From: Glomus cerebriforme | Taxonomy: Eukaryota; Glomeromycota; Glomeromycetes; Glomerales; Glomeraceae | NCBI GenBank assembly: GCA_003550305.1 | Contig: QKYT01000098.1 | Coordinates: 207,890-269,795 of the forward strand | Reading direction: 5' to 3' | DNA length: 61,906 nt | In this document: piece by piece, positions 47,885 to 59,493 of the stretch | Layout of the letters: the number at the start of each line of letters is the position of its first letter | Position numbering within the stretch: position 1 is the stretch's first letter | Notes under the pieces: model-generated | Databases searched by the model: none | Told to the model about the DNA's origin: nothing | What the model saw: only the letters and a program-made list of their open reading frames with translations | Program-made: the position numbers and the translations under genes

Positions 47885-50804
47885 ATGTCCAAGAAAAATA
47901 TCGCATTAGATCGATTAACCACCATTCAAAATCATATCAGTAATCAACCCCAGCCAACAGGTCCTATCGATTTATCAAGAGAACGAGAAAATGCTTCGTT
48001 CAGCGTTAAGCATATGAATTGGTTATTCTGGGGTAATAAGGAATTCGCTGAAGCATTGGTAAGGAATATCGGGTTCGCTTTCGTAAAGATTGATTTTGTA
48101 ATAATTACCCTTTATTCATGTAAATAGCAAGATGCGTATCTGATAATTCAACGTGATCCGGATCTTTACTTTCCGGGAGGTCATCCTTTTGATTTAACAA
48201 TACCCGAACAGCGTGAATTGTAGGAAACATTTTTTATTTTATTTTTAATCTTTAAGAAATGTTGGTAAAAAAAAGGGGGGCTTACTAAGTTTATTTCCTA
48301 TATAGTACCATGAAACAAATTTTTAGGTATAGACAATTAAGAAAATCATTGAAAAATCCATTATTGCTTAAAGCATTGGCACTTGCCATGTGGTAAGATT
48401 TCTTTTCCTTTGTTTAAGATTATTAGTTTTTCTTTTTTGTATATTAATATATTCATTTTAAATAGTATGTATTCGGAAAGTTTTAATATGAAAATTTATG
48501 TGCATGATGATTTATTTTTGCAATCGTTTCAATTGTTTGGCACGGCCGAACAATATGATGCTTATATTGATGATATCTTAAATTGGAAAATCATTGGATG
48601 TTTTGCTATGGTAAGTTAATAAGTTAAAGAAAATTGTTTTTTTTTTTCATTTTTTTTCATTTTTTTTTTGAAAGTTAATAATATACTTTGTTAATTTAAA
48701 GACCGAACTTGGACATGGTTCTTTTTTGCGTGGATTGGAAACAACCGCAACGTATGATAGAGAAACTGATGAATTTATCATTCATTCTCCAACTTTAACG
48801 GCTACAAAAGTGTAATTTTATTTCATTAATTTTTGCTAAATCCATATTCTATGTTTATTATTTTTTTTTTTAAGAATATAATTAATTTAGATGGATTGGA
48901 ATGGCAGGACAAACTGCAACACACACAATAGCAATATGTCAAACAATTATTGATGGAAAAAAATGTGGAACAAATTGGTTTATTGTACAATTAAGAGATA
49001 AAAAAACAGGAAAATTAATGCCAGGAGTAACAGCTGGAGATTTAGGAGCAAAATATGGAAGAAACGGACTAGATAATGGATGGATACAATTTTCGCATAT
49101 TCGTATTCCAAGAACAAATATGATGATGAAATGGGCTAAAGTTACTAAAGAAGGAAAATACATTCCTTCAATAAATCCTGCTATATCTTATTCCACATTA
49201 ATTGGAGAAAGACTTTCTGTATTAGGAACAGCTATTAGTACATGTGGACAAATGCTTACTATTGCTTGTAGATATGGATGTGTTAGAAGACAAGGAGCTA
49301 ATGACGAACAAATTATGGAATATCAATCTCATCATGTTAGATTGATGCCATGTGTTGCTAGTACCTACGTAATAGGAATAGTAAATCGGTAATTCAAATC
49401 AATATATTACAGTATCAACAAAATTTTCTTCTAAATTAATGTGTTTTTTTATAGGATGATTATAAACAAATGGGAAGGAATTATGAAATTAACGCAAACG
49501 AATCAAGAAGAATTCGTTTCATATTTACCTGATATGCATGCAATATCTTCAGGATTAAAAGCAACTTTAACATGGTGGGGATGTGAAGTTTTAGAAAGAG
49601 TTCGTAGATCTATGGGAGGTTATGCTTATTCTTCTTATAATAATATTGGTGGAGCTATTGGAGATTGGGGTGTTGTTACTACAGGTAAGCTAGAGTTGAT
49701 TTTGATTAAAAGTATAGTTTATTTTATTTATTTATTTATATTTAATTATAGGTGGAGGAGATAATTTTGTGCTTATACAGCAAACAGCGGTATATTTAAA
49801 AAAGAATAATATTTTAATTATCGTTAAATAATTTTATTTAATTTATACCAAACCTTTCTCTCCTTTGTTTCTTATTAGAGATATCTTTTGGGATCTCTTA
49901 AACAAGTTTCCCAGGGTAAAAAAATCACTGGAACTGTAGAATTTTTGAATGACATACAACAAATACTTTCATTTACGAAAAGTACTTTGTCAGACGAAAG
50001 ACAATTATTAAATCTAGATTATACATTGGAAATATATACTTGGCTATGTTCTAAGAAGGTAATTTAATAAGTTAATTGTTAAATAATTAAAATATGTAAA
50101 GTGATTTAATATTTTATTTTATTTTAATTTATTTTTTAGATAGAAACACTTGCGACAAGTTTGAATTCATCAGTGACAGGAGAAGAAGAAAGGTGGAATG
50201 ATAATCAAGTATATTTAATTAAATTAGGAGAATTATATTCGTATAGATTTACATTATCAGAATATATTATTGGTATTAAAGGATATTCAACAATCAGTCA
50301 ATTTAAGGAATTAGTACCCATTTTGAATAAATTAGGAAATTTATGGGCCATACATTTAATTCATGATTCATTAGGATTATTTTTAGAAGAAGGATATTTC
50401 AATGGAGAACAAGCTAAAATGATAAAAAAATGTTATTTGAAATTATGTAAGGAAATAAGAAAAGAATGCATTCCTCTCGTTGATTCTTGGGGATTCCCCG
50501 ATTTTATATTGAAAGCACCTCTCGGAAAATATGATGGTGACGTTTATCCAGGTATGTTTTTAAATAGATTGATATTACTAGATTACATTAGCAAATTTTT
50601 GTCCAAACATTGCCGAACCATATCCGGCAAGAACTATATCGGTCAAAAGTCTGATATTGAAACGCCCCTACCGGATATTAAATTCTTTATTTTATTTTAT
50701 TTTATTTTATAGCTTTTCTTAATACCATTAAAGCGGCACCTGATTGTATTGGAGTACCCAGCTATTGGGAGAAATATATTAAAAATTTAACTAATCCTAA
50801 ATAG
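47885..50804 (+). CDS. ACOX: Acyl-CoA oxidase, peroxisomal type, 11 exons
   Basis: Exons 47885-48058, 48128-48219, 48327-48392, 48466-48610, 48702-48811, 48891-49388, 49455-49684, 49752-49789, 49879-50058, 50140-50551 and 50713-50804 give 678 aa, the normal family length. Diagnostic segments include [17 protein letters not shown], the FAD-site [19 protein letters not shown] (about 160), [33 protein letters not shown] and the C-terminal [14 protein letters not shown] and [17 protein letters not shown]. It catalyses the first, H2O2-producing step of peroxisomal beta-oxidation. The C-terminus (LTNPK) is not a PTS1 tripeptide; instead the N-terminus has RLTTIQNHI (residues 10-18), close to the PTS2 nonapeptide R-L-x5-H-L. 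All introns are GT-AG; the last (161 nt) is the longest. A 38-nt exon is fixed by GGGDNFV. Confidence 0.95.
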
Positions 50805-51064
50805 TTAATAGAAGTTTCATATTCTTCTATTTAACTTAACCCAATTTATTTAATTAATTATTTATAAAGTACTAAATTTAACAGTAATATTTATATTCTT
50901 CACCTGTTAGATTTTGTAAAATAAAAATATTTAAATGTGATATTTATTTAATACAATATCATTCATTACTTACAGATTATATTAAAATTTGACGTCGGAG
51001 AAGATTCCAATGCAAACATATATAATATTTATAAACATTCAAAAAAAAAAAAATCGAAATCCCT

Positions 51065-52408
51065 TCATCTAACCATGTGATTGGTGCCGTTAGCCACCAA
51101 GAATAATTCTTCAATACAATCGATGCCGGAGTTATTTAAAACATCACGTAAATTATCACCATATTTAATAATATTCCAATTTTCTTTAACATATTTCAAC
51201 CCCTTTGTTCTAAGTAAAAGATCATTAAATTGCCAACCCAATGTCAATATTTCATGCCAATTATCATTATCAATAAATTTTACAATATTTTTACCAAGTA
51301 TTTCTTTTAAAGTGGTTAATCCCATCAAATCGGAGTGCTTATACGAATCTCTTAATATCCCATAAGCATTTTCTTCATTTAAATCCATTAATCTTCCCGT
51401 GTAGATGTAATATAACATGACATAAAATACTTCATATCTCACAAAACGAATTGGAACTTTATCAAGAGTTGATTCTTTAAATCCACTTTTAAACATCGTT
51501 TTAAAATAATTACATCTTGTAGCCAATATAATTCGATGAGCTTTTAACGTTGATCCACAATCAAATAAGAATTCTACATCAGTAAATGATTCATTCTTAA
51601 AATATTCTTCAATATCCCCATAAATTCCTTCGTTAGTATCACCAATCTTCACTTCTTCTTCTTCTTCTTCTTCTTGTCGTTGTTGTTTTTGTTTATTAAT
51701 AGTATAATCATCCAATAATAATAAATGATTTGATCGAGAGGAATCATCACTTAATATAGTTATTTGTACAAATAAATCAATTTCTTTTGATTTATCTTTA
51801 TCAGGAAATAATAAATCCAAACAACAAAATTTAGGAAATCCACAAGTAACATTAACTTTATTGAATTCAAAAGTAAATTCAAATATCTGTTGTTTAATAA
51901 TTCGTTTACTCGTTGGAACATTAATTATACCATAATTATTAATTACCGCTGTTGGACCTAATTTTCCTATTTCCAATAAAAATTTTTGTTTTCTTGAAGT
52001 AATATTATGTAATTTCTCATATGGAGTTAGTATTGCTTTTAAAAAAAGTGAAATATAATTTTCATGACCAATATTTCCATTTGGATACATACGAAATTGC
52101 CAGAAATTATATGTGATTGAGGATGATGCATTTTGAGTCGCGTCTGAATCTTTTTGAACGGATTGAAAGAAACTTTCTTGAACGTTATTTGGATTAATTT
52201 CTTGGGCTAGGAAATCTTGAATGTCGGTTGGGTTAACATTTGCATTCAAACCACCACAATTACTACACGTGTTATTACATTGTGTTGGAGAAGATGGTAA
52301 CCAAAATTTTGGAGAATAAATTTTATTTTGATTTGATATTGTTTTTATATAATGTTGAAAACTACCAAGTTCCCACAAAAAAGTATTTGATGTGGGATAC
52401 GAGTTCAT
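51065..52408 (-). CDS. MATH-BTB protein, single exon
   Basis: A 447-aa intronless frame. Residues about 85-215 follow the MATH pattern (FWQFRMYPNGN, YISLFLKAIL, KFLLEIGKLGP), then a Gln/Glu-rich linker encoded by a CTT repeat (EEEEEEE), then a BTB/POZ domain from about 270 (FTDVEFLFDCG, LKAHRIILATRCNYFKTMF, YIYTGRL) with a BACK-like tail. Architecture is as in SPOP: MATH binds substrate, BTB recruits Cullin-3, giving a ubiquitin ligase adaptor. The insertion of a disordered segment with CNNTCSNCGG near residue 45-53 is unusual. Large numbers of such genes exist in Glomeromycotina. Substrate unknown. It is convergent with the acyl-CoA oxidase gene (260 bp apart). Confidence 0.87.
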   Translation of the reverse strand: MNSYPTSNTFLWELGSFQHYIKTISNQNKIYSPKFWLPSSPTQCNNTCSNCGGLNANVNPTDIQDFLAQEINPNNVQESFFQSVQKDSDATQNASSSITYNFWQFRMYPNGNIGHENYISLFLKAILTPYEKLHNITSRKQKFLLEIGKLGPTAVINNYGIINVPTSKRIIKQQIFEFTFEFNKVNVTCGFPKFCCLDLLFPDKDKSKEIDLFVQITILSDDSSRSNHLLLLDDYTINKQKQQRQEEEEEEEVKIGDTNEGIYGDIEEYFKNESFTDVEFLFDCGSTLKAHRIILATRCNYFKTMFKSGFKESTLDKVPIRFVRYEVFYVMLYYIYTGRLMDLNEENAYGILRDSYKHSDLMGLTTLKEILGKNIVKFIDNDNWHEILTLGWQFNDLLLRTKGLKYVKENWNIIKYGDNLRDVLNNSGIDCIEELFLVANGTNHMVR

Positions 52409-52910
52409 TCTTTTTTTTTTTTTTTTCCTAATATAAGTTATAAAATATTAAAAAAAAAAAAAACGAGAATTACAGACTAGAAGAGGGACGTTGAAAAGAA
52501 AGATAAAAAGATATCAATATAAATAAATTATTAAAAAAAAGCATATGGTAAAAGTCTAAAAATAATTATATGACATCTTGACACGTCAGAGTGAGTTACT
52601 TTAAAAGTACATTATCAGTTTATCACGTTATTCCCGCTTAGATTTTTTTTTAAAAAAAAATTTATTTAAAAAAAATATATATATATATAGATACATATCT
52701 TTCACTATAAAAATAATTTACATTTACAATGTACAATTTTTAATCTAATAAAACAATGAAAATTACTATCGCTGAAATTTAAGATGATGATCGCTCGTTA
52801 AACACTTTACCCACGTTATTTCGTTATAAAAGGTAAATAAAAAAAAATAAACAAAAATCTATATATTACAAAAGTAACTATTTACTATATATAATCAACT
52901 CCCCCTTTTT
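52409..52910. other. AT-rich spacer between MATH-BTB and F-box genes
   Basis: About 500 bp including the promoter of the MATH-BTB gene and the 3' end of the F-box/LRR gene. A TA repeat occurs at about 52676-52690. Nothing else is seen. Confidence 0.5.
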
Positions 52911-54482
52911 TTAAATTCTTCTCGGTATTACTACAGTATGAACATAATTTGGATATAATTTTTTACTAAATTTAATTCCACTTGTCATATAAAGACCAAT
53001 ACCAGATTCTTTAATAACATCCAAATGATCTTTTGTTAAAGTTTTCATAGTAGAATTTTTTGGAGTTAAAGGATTAGAAAATTGTTGATCTAAAGTTTGT
53101 TGAGGTTCTTTATGAATAATTCTTAATAATTTTAAATTTTTAGAAGCTTTCAAGAAAATTTTTAAAGAATCAGGAGAAAAGATCCAAGGATGTTGTAAAC
53201 ACATTTGAATTTCTAAATTTTCTAAAGTAAGAGGAACAAATTTGCTCATTTGAATTAATAAATCATTCTCATTATAACCATCTTCACCTTCAAAAGAAAA
53301 ATCTTTTAATAGATTACAAGTAGAAAAAATATCTAAAACACAACTACGATTTAAAGGAGTAGATAATTTTAAAATTTCTAAATCAGGACAATTATAAATG
53401 ATAGCATTGATAATATTCAATGTATGATAAGATAATTTGATTTTTCTTAAATTTGAATGAAATAATCTTATAATTAAATCTTCAGGAAAATCATCATCAT
53501 CTTTATGACAAAAATAAAATTCTTGTAATCCAGGAATACCATTTAAAGATAAAAATTGTTGAGTATTTAAGAATTTACATTGATAAATTGATAAAAATCT
53601 TAAATATTTACAACAAGTTAAAGATTCTAAAGTTTTTTTATCAGCAAATTGAAAAGAAAAATTAATCAATTCTAATTTTTGTATAGAATCTTTTTGATCT
53701 AATATAGAATTAAATATAGGAGTACAATAATCATTCGTTATAATATTTCCAACAGTAATCTCTTGTACTTGAATTTTTAATTGTTTTAAATTTGATTGTA
53801 AAGAAATTAATTTTGCTAAAGATTCCACATCATAATAAGCATCAATATAAATTTTAATTATTTGTATATTTTTACAAATATTAAGAATTGATTTATAAAA
53901 ATTTCCACTAAAATTCCAATAACAATAAAATTCTTTTAATCCTTTTAAACATCTACTTGAACCATTATAACGAGTAATAAAAGGTATATCATCCATAATA
54001 CCATCTAAATTAATAGCATCAGGAATAGTAATTTTTCTTATAAATTTACTCCTTTTCATAAATAATTTACATAATTCTTGAAATAATAACCTTTCTTTTG
54101 CTGATATAAAATCATCATTATTATTATCATTCGTTTTTGATAAATATGATTGAATTAATATTGCCAAATGATGATAATTAATAGATTTTAAATAAATTGG
54201 ATAATTAAAAGTTGACCAAGGTGGAGATGATAATAAGTCCATTCCATGATTTCTTAAAAAATTTCTTGAATCTTCTTCAGCATTCGATAAATATGTTATT
54301 ATACATTTATATGAATTATATTTATCCGGCGTATAATCTAATGTTAATTCCCATAAGAAAGGTACTGATACTTTACACCATTCTTTACTAACCATCAAGG
54401 TTGAAAATAAATAGTGTGGATGTTTAACGTCTTGAAGATTTGCAACAATATTTTGTACAACCTCAGTTGGAAAATTCTTCAT
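52911..54482 (-). CDS. F-box/leucine-rich repeat protein, single exon
   Basis: A 523-aa intronless frame. The N-terminus carries the F-box (FPTEVVQNIVANLQDVKHPH...LMVSKEWCKVSVPFLWE), which binds Skp1. From about residue 190 irregular leucine-rich repeats run to near 470 (LKQLKIQVQEI, IQKLELINFSF, LRFLSIYQCKF, LRKIKLSYHTL, LEILKLSTPL, LENLEIQMCLQHP, LKLLRIIHKEP). This would be the target-binding part of an SCF ubiquitin ligase. It has the same plan as the broken gene at 46120-47608 but the sequences are not near-identical, so they are family members and not a recent duplicate. The last 30 residues (SGIKFSKKLYPNYVHTVVI) are not repeat-like. Target unknown. Confidence 0.88.
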   Translation of the reverse strand: MKNFPTEVVQNIVANLQDVKHPHYLFSTLMVSKEWCKVSVPFLWELTLDYTPDKYNSYKCIITYLSNAEEDSRNFLRNHGMDLLSSPPWSTFNYPIYLKSINYHHLAILIQSYLSKTNDNNNDDFISAKERLLFQELCKLFMKRSKFIRKITIPDAINLDGIMDDIPFITRYNGSSRCLKGLKEFYCYWNFSGNFYKSILNICKNIQIIKIYIDAYYDVESLAKLISLQSNLKQLKIQVQEITVGNIITNDYCTPIFNSILDQKDSIQKLELINFSFQFADKKTLESLTCCKYLRFLSIYQCKFLNTQQFLSLNGIPGLQEFYFCHKDDDDFPEDLIIRLFHSNLRKIKLSYHTLNIINAIIYNCPDLEILKLSTPLNRSCVLDIFSTCNLLKDFSFEGEDGYNENDLLIQMSKFVPLTLENLEIQMCLQHPWIFSPDSLKIFLKASKNLKLLRIIHKEPQQTLDQQFSNPLTPKNSTMKTLTKDHLDVIKESGIGLYMTSGIKFSKKLYPNYVHTVVIPRRI

Positions 54483-57084
54483 TGTACTTTTTTTTTTTTT
54501 TTTTCTGTGTGAAATGTTATTATTCTTGGTATTTTGAAAAAAAAGATAGATATATATATATATTTTTCGATTATCCTTTTATTATATATATATGTGTGTA
54601 TGATATATAAAAAAAAAAATAATTAAAAGATTCTTTTCGAAAAAAAGAACGTGTTTGAACTATTTTTTTTTTCTTTTAAATGAAAAATATGAAACAAAGA
54701 AAATTTCTCAGAGAAAAAAAAAATAGAACCAGTTAAATAAAAAAAAGGCAAAAACTAATTTATGATTCCAAATTTGTTTTTTTTATGTAACAACAAAAGG
54801 TTCATTCAATAAAAAAAAAGAATAAATTACCAAGCTTTATACATACAAGTATAGAAAGTTTATTTATACAATAAAAACGAAATAAAAATCCCAACTAATA
54901 TATAAAACACATAGTTATAATATTCTATAAAAAGTTAAATTAATAAAACTATTAACATACCATTAAACGAATCAGTGTTCAAGAAATGATCACGATTTTA
55001 TAATAGATAACGATGAACTGTTTTAAAAAATTCTGCATTGTCCTAAATTTATTGATTTATTTTGATCCGGGAAATTTTTGAATTTTGTTTCATGGACCGA
55101 GTGTTATCCAATAGGATGGATTATATTAAACATGCTTAAATATGATTTACCCTTATCACTTGTACTTGATAAACAAAGAACAACATTTGGGTATATTGGC
55201 AAGTTTTTCGGATAATTTATAATTTTTTTAAACCTTGTAATACGTTTCAATACGAAGAAGTTCTGGGAATTAAAAATTTCGGCAGTGTCGTACGGTCCGC
55301 AGTATGTATTTAAAAGGTATCAAGATGTTACACGGTTTTCCAGCCTTGTTCGATCCTTTTTCAATATAATAACGATTCATATTATTTAAATTTTTTTTTC
55401 TTTTAACCGTATCACTTTTTTACACGATAAATTCGGTTAGTTTTATTTAATCTGTACAATTTTCTAGTTAATATTGCTTTATGTCACATGTAAATCATTG
55501 ATCAAAACAATTCAAATTAATTTTTTTTATATATACTGTATATACGTTATATAATATATTAAGATTTTTAAGTTAAATAAATCTAAAATTCTAAAATTTT
55601 CTAAGTGAATTCTTTCAGGTTTGACACTTGTTGGTGTTTGTATTGAACCAATAACCGTGTTCTTTGTAATATAATTAATCATCTTATCTAATAGATAACG
55701 GAATCTATATCTGGAATCTTTTATTTCTCGAAACTAGGATTTTTTATCTTTTCGTATCTTTTCGTATGATTCTTTATATATTTATTATTCTTTCAAGATT
55801 TTGATGTATCACGAGTCACGACGTTATAGTTTACGGTTATTTACGCATGTGAAAAAAAACAATTTTTTTTTTTCCTTTTTTTTTTTTTTTTTTCCTTTCT
55901 TTAAAATAATTTCTTAATTCTTATTACGCGTTATAATTAAAGTAATTATCAATAAAATCACGTAATTTTAGAAATTTATAAAGTTTACTTTATTTTTGGT
56001 CGTAGATTGATTCATAAAAGAACAAAAAAAATTCCATAATCCAATTATGGAAATTTCAAGTGGCAAATCAAGTTTTTTATAAATAGTTACAGTAAATTGT
56101 CTACAGTATGATTATCCGTTTATTAAATAAAGATTTTCTATTATGACAAATAATATCACTGAAAGACACCGATTATAATACATACTGTATTTTAATTTCA
56201 AGTTTAATTGGTGGGAAATGAAATTTATAATATGGTCATTTGCATATTTTCCCATAATTAGATTTTAAAAATAGTATTATTTTTAAAGTATTCGTACTTC
56301 TCAATTTTTGTTGTTAACATAAAATTCATTCAATGCATCTTTTTATTATTTTAATTAAATTATAAATAATTTTTATTTTTCCCCTTTGTTAATTCTTGAT
56401 ATCGACGTTTTATTTGAATTTTTAATAAATTATATATTCTTTTAAACAAATAATATTTATTTTTATGACACATTGAAAATGCGCTTAAAATTTAGGAATA
56501 TGATGATCGTATAAGTAGTAATGTATTCAATTTCATGCTTGAAATGATGCTGAGACTATAATATTAGGCTATGCGGATTTTTTTTTTTTTTATATTAGAT
56601 GCATTAATAATTATACATCACTTGTATGTCATTTATTTCTGATATTCATTAATAGAACCTTTTCTAATCCATTTCTGTAATAAAGAGACATCAAATCACT
56701 ATACATAATGAACAAGGTCTAAGATGAAATGATTACAAAGATGCTTTCTAATATCAAATGGCATTACTTTTATATTAAACATGAAATCTATACTAAAATT
56801 ATTATGATAAATTAAGCTATAATTATCAAATATTAAATTCTTAATTTTTATCTAAATAATAATTTTTTTTTATCTAATTATTTCTAAACTATTAATTTTT
56901 AACATTGTTAACATTTTTTTATTATAATTTTCAACTTATGTAAATATCATAATTGAATCCCTAATGAAAATATACTATATTATATATAATATCATGCATA
57001 ATGTGAAGTATAAATCATTTTTAAAATTTAACTTTTAAGAAAAAATACAGTCAAAAGTCAATTATGCATTTGATAATATAGGAA
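54483..57084. other. AT-rich non-coding region
   Basis: About 2.6 kb with many A/T runs, TA repeats (for example 54550-54565 and 55530-55555) and no open frame of note. I see no RNA gene or regulatory site that can be supported beyond the likely promoter of the F-box/LRR gene at its left end. Confidence 0.5.
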
Positions 57085-57136
57085 AAGTCGCCGGTGATTC
57101 TTTAATATAACTATATTAAAGAATCACCGGCGACTT
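57085..57136. repeat. Perfect 52-bp palindrome
   Basis: Two 25-nt arms in inverted orientation, 57085-57109 and 57112-57136, separated by only AC. Each outer end is GC-rich (AAGTCGCCGGTGATTC) and each inner end AT-rich (TTTAATATA). No mismatch is present in the arms. It can form a full cruciform; it may be two transposon termini fused head to head. Confidence 0.95.
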
Positions 57137-57149
57137 GGATTAGGTTATG

Positions 57150-57470
57150 ACAGTGGTCACAATCTGGTGGTGATGTCATAGTCTGCTCTCTAGCTATTGT
57201 TTTAGTTAATTCCTACTATTTATTGGTGGTGTCATGATCTAATAGTGATGGAGTTGGCATAATCTAATGGTGATTTCATAATCTAATAGTGATAGTTTTC
57301 CTGACTGTTTATGACCCTTTTATCATTGAGAAACTATCTTTATATTGGCTCAATTCTGTAACCTTTTTATTATTAAAGAGTTATCCATATGTTATTCTGT
57401 TGTTTTTTTATTACTAAGAAGCTATGCATACATTTATCTGACTCTGTGATCTTTTTATTGTTAAATGATA
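57150..57470 (+). repeat. Two families of degenerate tandem repeats
   Basis: Between about 57150 and 57295 variants of TCATAATCTAATGGTGAT recur at least four times (AATCTGGTGGTGAT, GATCTAATAGTGAT, AATCTAATGGTGAT, AATCTAATAGTGAT). From about 57301 to 57470 a second unit of roughly 50-60 bp recurs three to four times, built on CTGTGACCTTTTTATTATTA followed by AAGCTATCCATATTTATCTG. Copies are diverged, so the array is old. Confidence 0.6.
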
Positions 57471-57509
57471 GGTTGTCATTGGTGCCATTCTAGTTGCTTT
57501 TGATTGCCA

Positions 57510-57625
57510 AAAAAAATCGCGTCGGGTGGCGCAGTAATTTGTAGTATATTTTCGGTTAATTTTGGCCGGCACTATGCCATAATTCCGGCCGATCTTTATG
57601 CCACGTGATTTAAGGATCCAGCGTC
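57510..57625. repeat. GC-richer dispersed repeat unit with GGCCGG words
   Basis: A block with 'tcgcgtcgggtggcgcag', then TTGGCCGGCACTATGCC, ATAATTCCGGCCGA and ATGCCACGTGATT. The word AATTCCGGCC also occurs at about 33415 and 34678 and related forms at about 29776 and 29815, so it belongs to a repeat family scattered through the window. Confidence 0.55.
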
Positions 57626-59493
57626 AAAGGTAGTGTCTAGAAACTGGTTGGGAACTGGTAGGAAACTGGCAGGAAGCCAGATATATTCTATTAGTTTGCT
57701 AGTTTCAAGTCACTTCTATATCAACTTAAATGCTAAAATATTATGTCCAAAAATTTGGCTGAAATTATAGAATAATGCTAGCCAAAATGATCATTAATTT
57801 ACTATACCTTCAGTTCTAAGTATATTCCCAAAACCTTTCCAGCACTTTCTTGTTACTTTCTCACAACTTTTGAGAAATATACTTGCAATATATATATTGC
57901 ACTATTATTACATTTTCAGTATTTTCAAGATATATTTTTAAAATATTTTCAAGATATGCTTCTAAGATTTCTAAAACATATTTTTGGAATATTACAAACA
58001 CTTTTGAGACCTATTTATGATTAAGGTAATGAGTATGCCAATTTTTGAGTATTCTTAAGAAATCTTAATACATATTTTCTGAAAATACTTTTAGGGATAG
58101 CTATATTATCAATTTTAAGTTTTTTAAGATGATTGATTATATTTTTCATCTCTGTTTCTAATGTTCTTAATATAAAATAAAGTTCTAGAAAAAAAATTCA
58201 AAACTTTTTTATAATATATATGTATACTATATATATAGAATTGCATGTCTAAATTCTTTTAAAATTTTATACTTAGTTTTGCTAAATTTTTATTATAGTT
58301 TTATTATAATTTTGCAGAGTTTTATTAGTTTTACCATTTATAATAAGTTTTAATAGGGTTTACCTTTCATCAAGTTTTGCTAACTTTTAATTAAATTATT
58401 ACATTTCATTATTTTATCTATTTGCTAAATCCTCTAGTTTTGCTAAGCAATCTTATATATGTATACTATATATAATAGTTATTTTACAGTTATTTATAAT
58501 TATCATTACTTATTATAACTACACTGTAATAATAATAATATTAAGGTTAATTCATAGAATAACTGATTTATATCATGAAATTTTTAATTATAAACTCATT
58601 ATGAAAGTATCAGTAAAAAAATTTATAAAATCATAATATAATATATGATATATATTATATATTGGTATAACTATATTAAGGAAAAATAATAAAAAAAAAA
58701 AAGTATAAGAATTCAATTTTTTCTAGAGATACTAGAAATATAGAAATATATATCTAGAAAACTTTTCAGTAATTTGAAAATGCCAAAAACCTTACTTTTT
58801 ATATTTCCCTTTTAAAGTATCTTTATATTTTTTTTTAAGAACAATTTTCTAGAGATAAATTTCTAAGACTAATTCTGTATTATATTAGATATTTTTATTT
58901 TATCAAAAGTCTATTTATCCTAATACTTTTAGTATCTATCCATTCTAAAACATTTTATCCAACTTTTTTTGGTAATAATATGCAAATAGTACTTATTTAC
59001 ATGCATATTATAAAATCTATATATTAATGCTATTGGTCTTTTACACTATTTGCAAGAAGTTTATTAATATCTCTTTTAATAAATTTTGCATCACTCTTGT
59101 TAATTGCATACCTGTTTACAGACCTTTTCTTCATTAGAAAGATACTGGCAAATGTATTTATCTCCTATTGGATATTATTTCTGATTAATCTTTTAATGTA
59201 TATATAGTCTTATCTTAATATAATGAACTCACAATTTAATAAACTTTCAATATACTAAACTTTTTTTAAAAAATTAGTTTCATATTATATAAAAAAATCT
59301 TGATATGCTAAATTTTATATAAAACTTAATAATATATATTGAATATATATTGATTTACCATTTATTATATATAAAATATAATAAAAAAAATCTTAATATA
59401 CTAAACTGATCATATGATTAATAGATCATAATCAGATAATCATTGTTGAATTTTTTTTTTTTACTATTATCTATTATAACCAAAAAAGAAAAA
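57626..59493. other. AT-rich desert with imperfect short repeats
   Basis: About 1.9 kb with recurring words such as TTTTCAAGATAT (57920-57960) and GTTTTGCTAA (58270-58450), and no coding signal. These look like decayed repeat DNA. Nothing further can be called. Confidence 0.45.
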
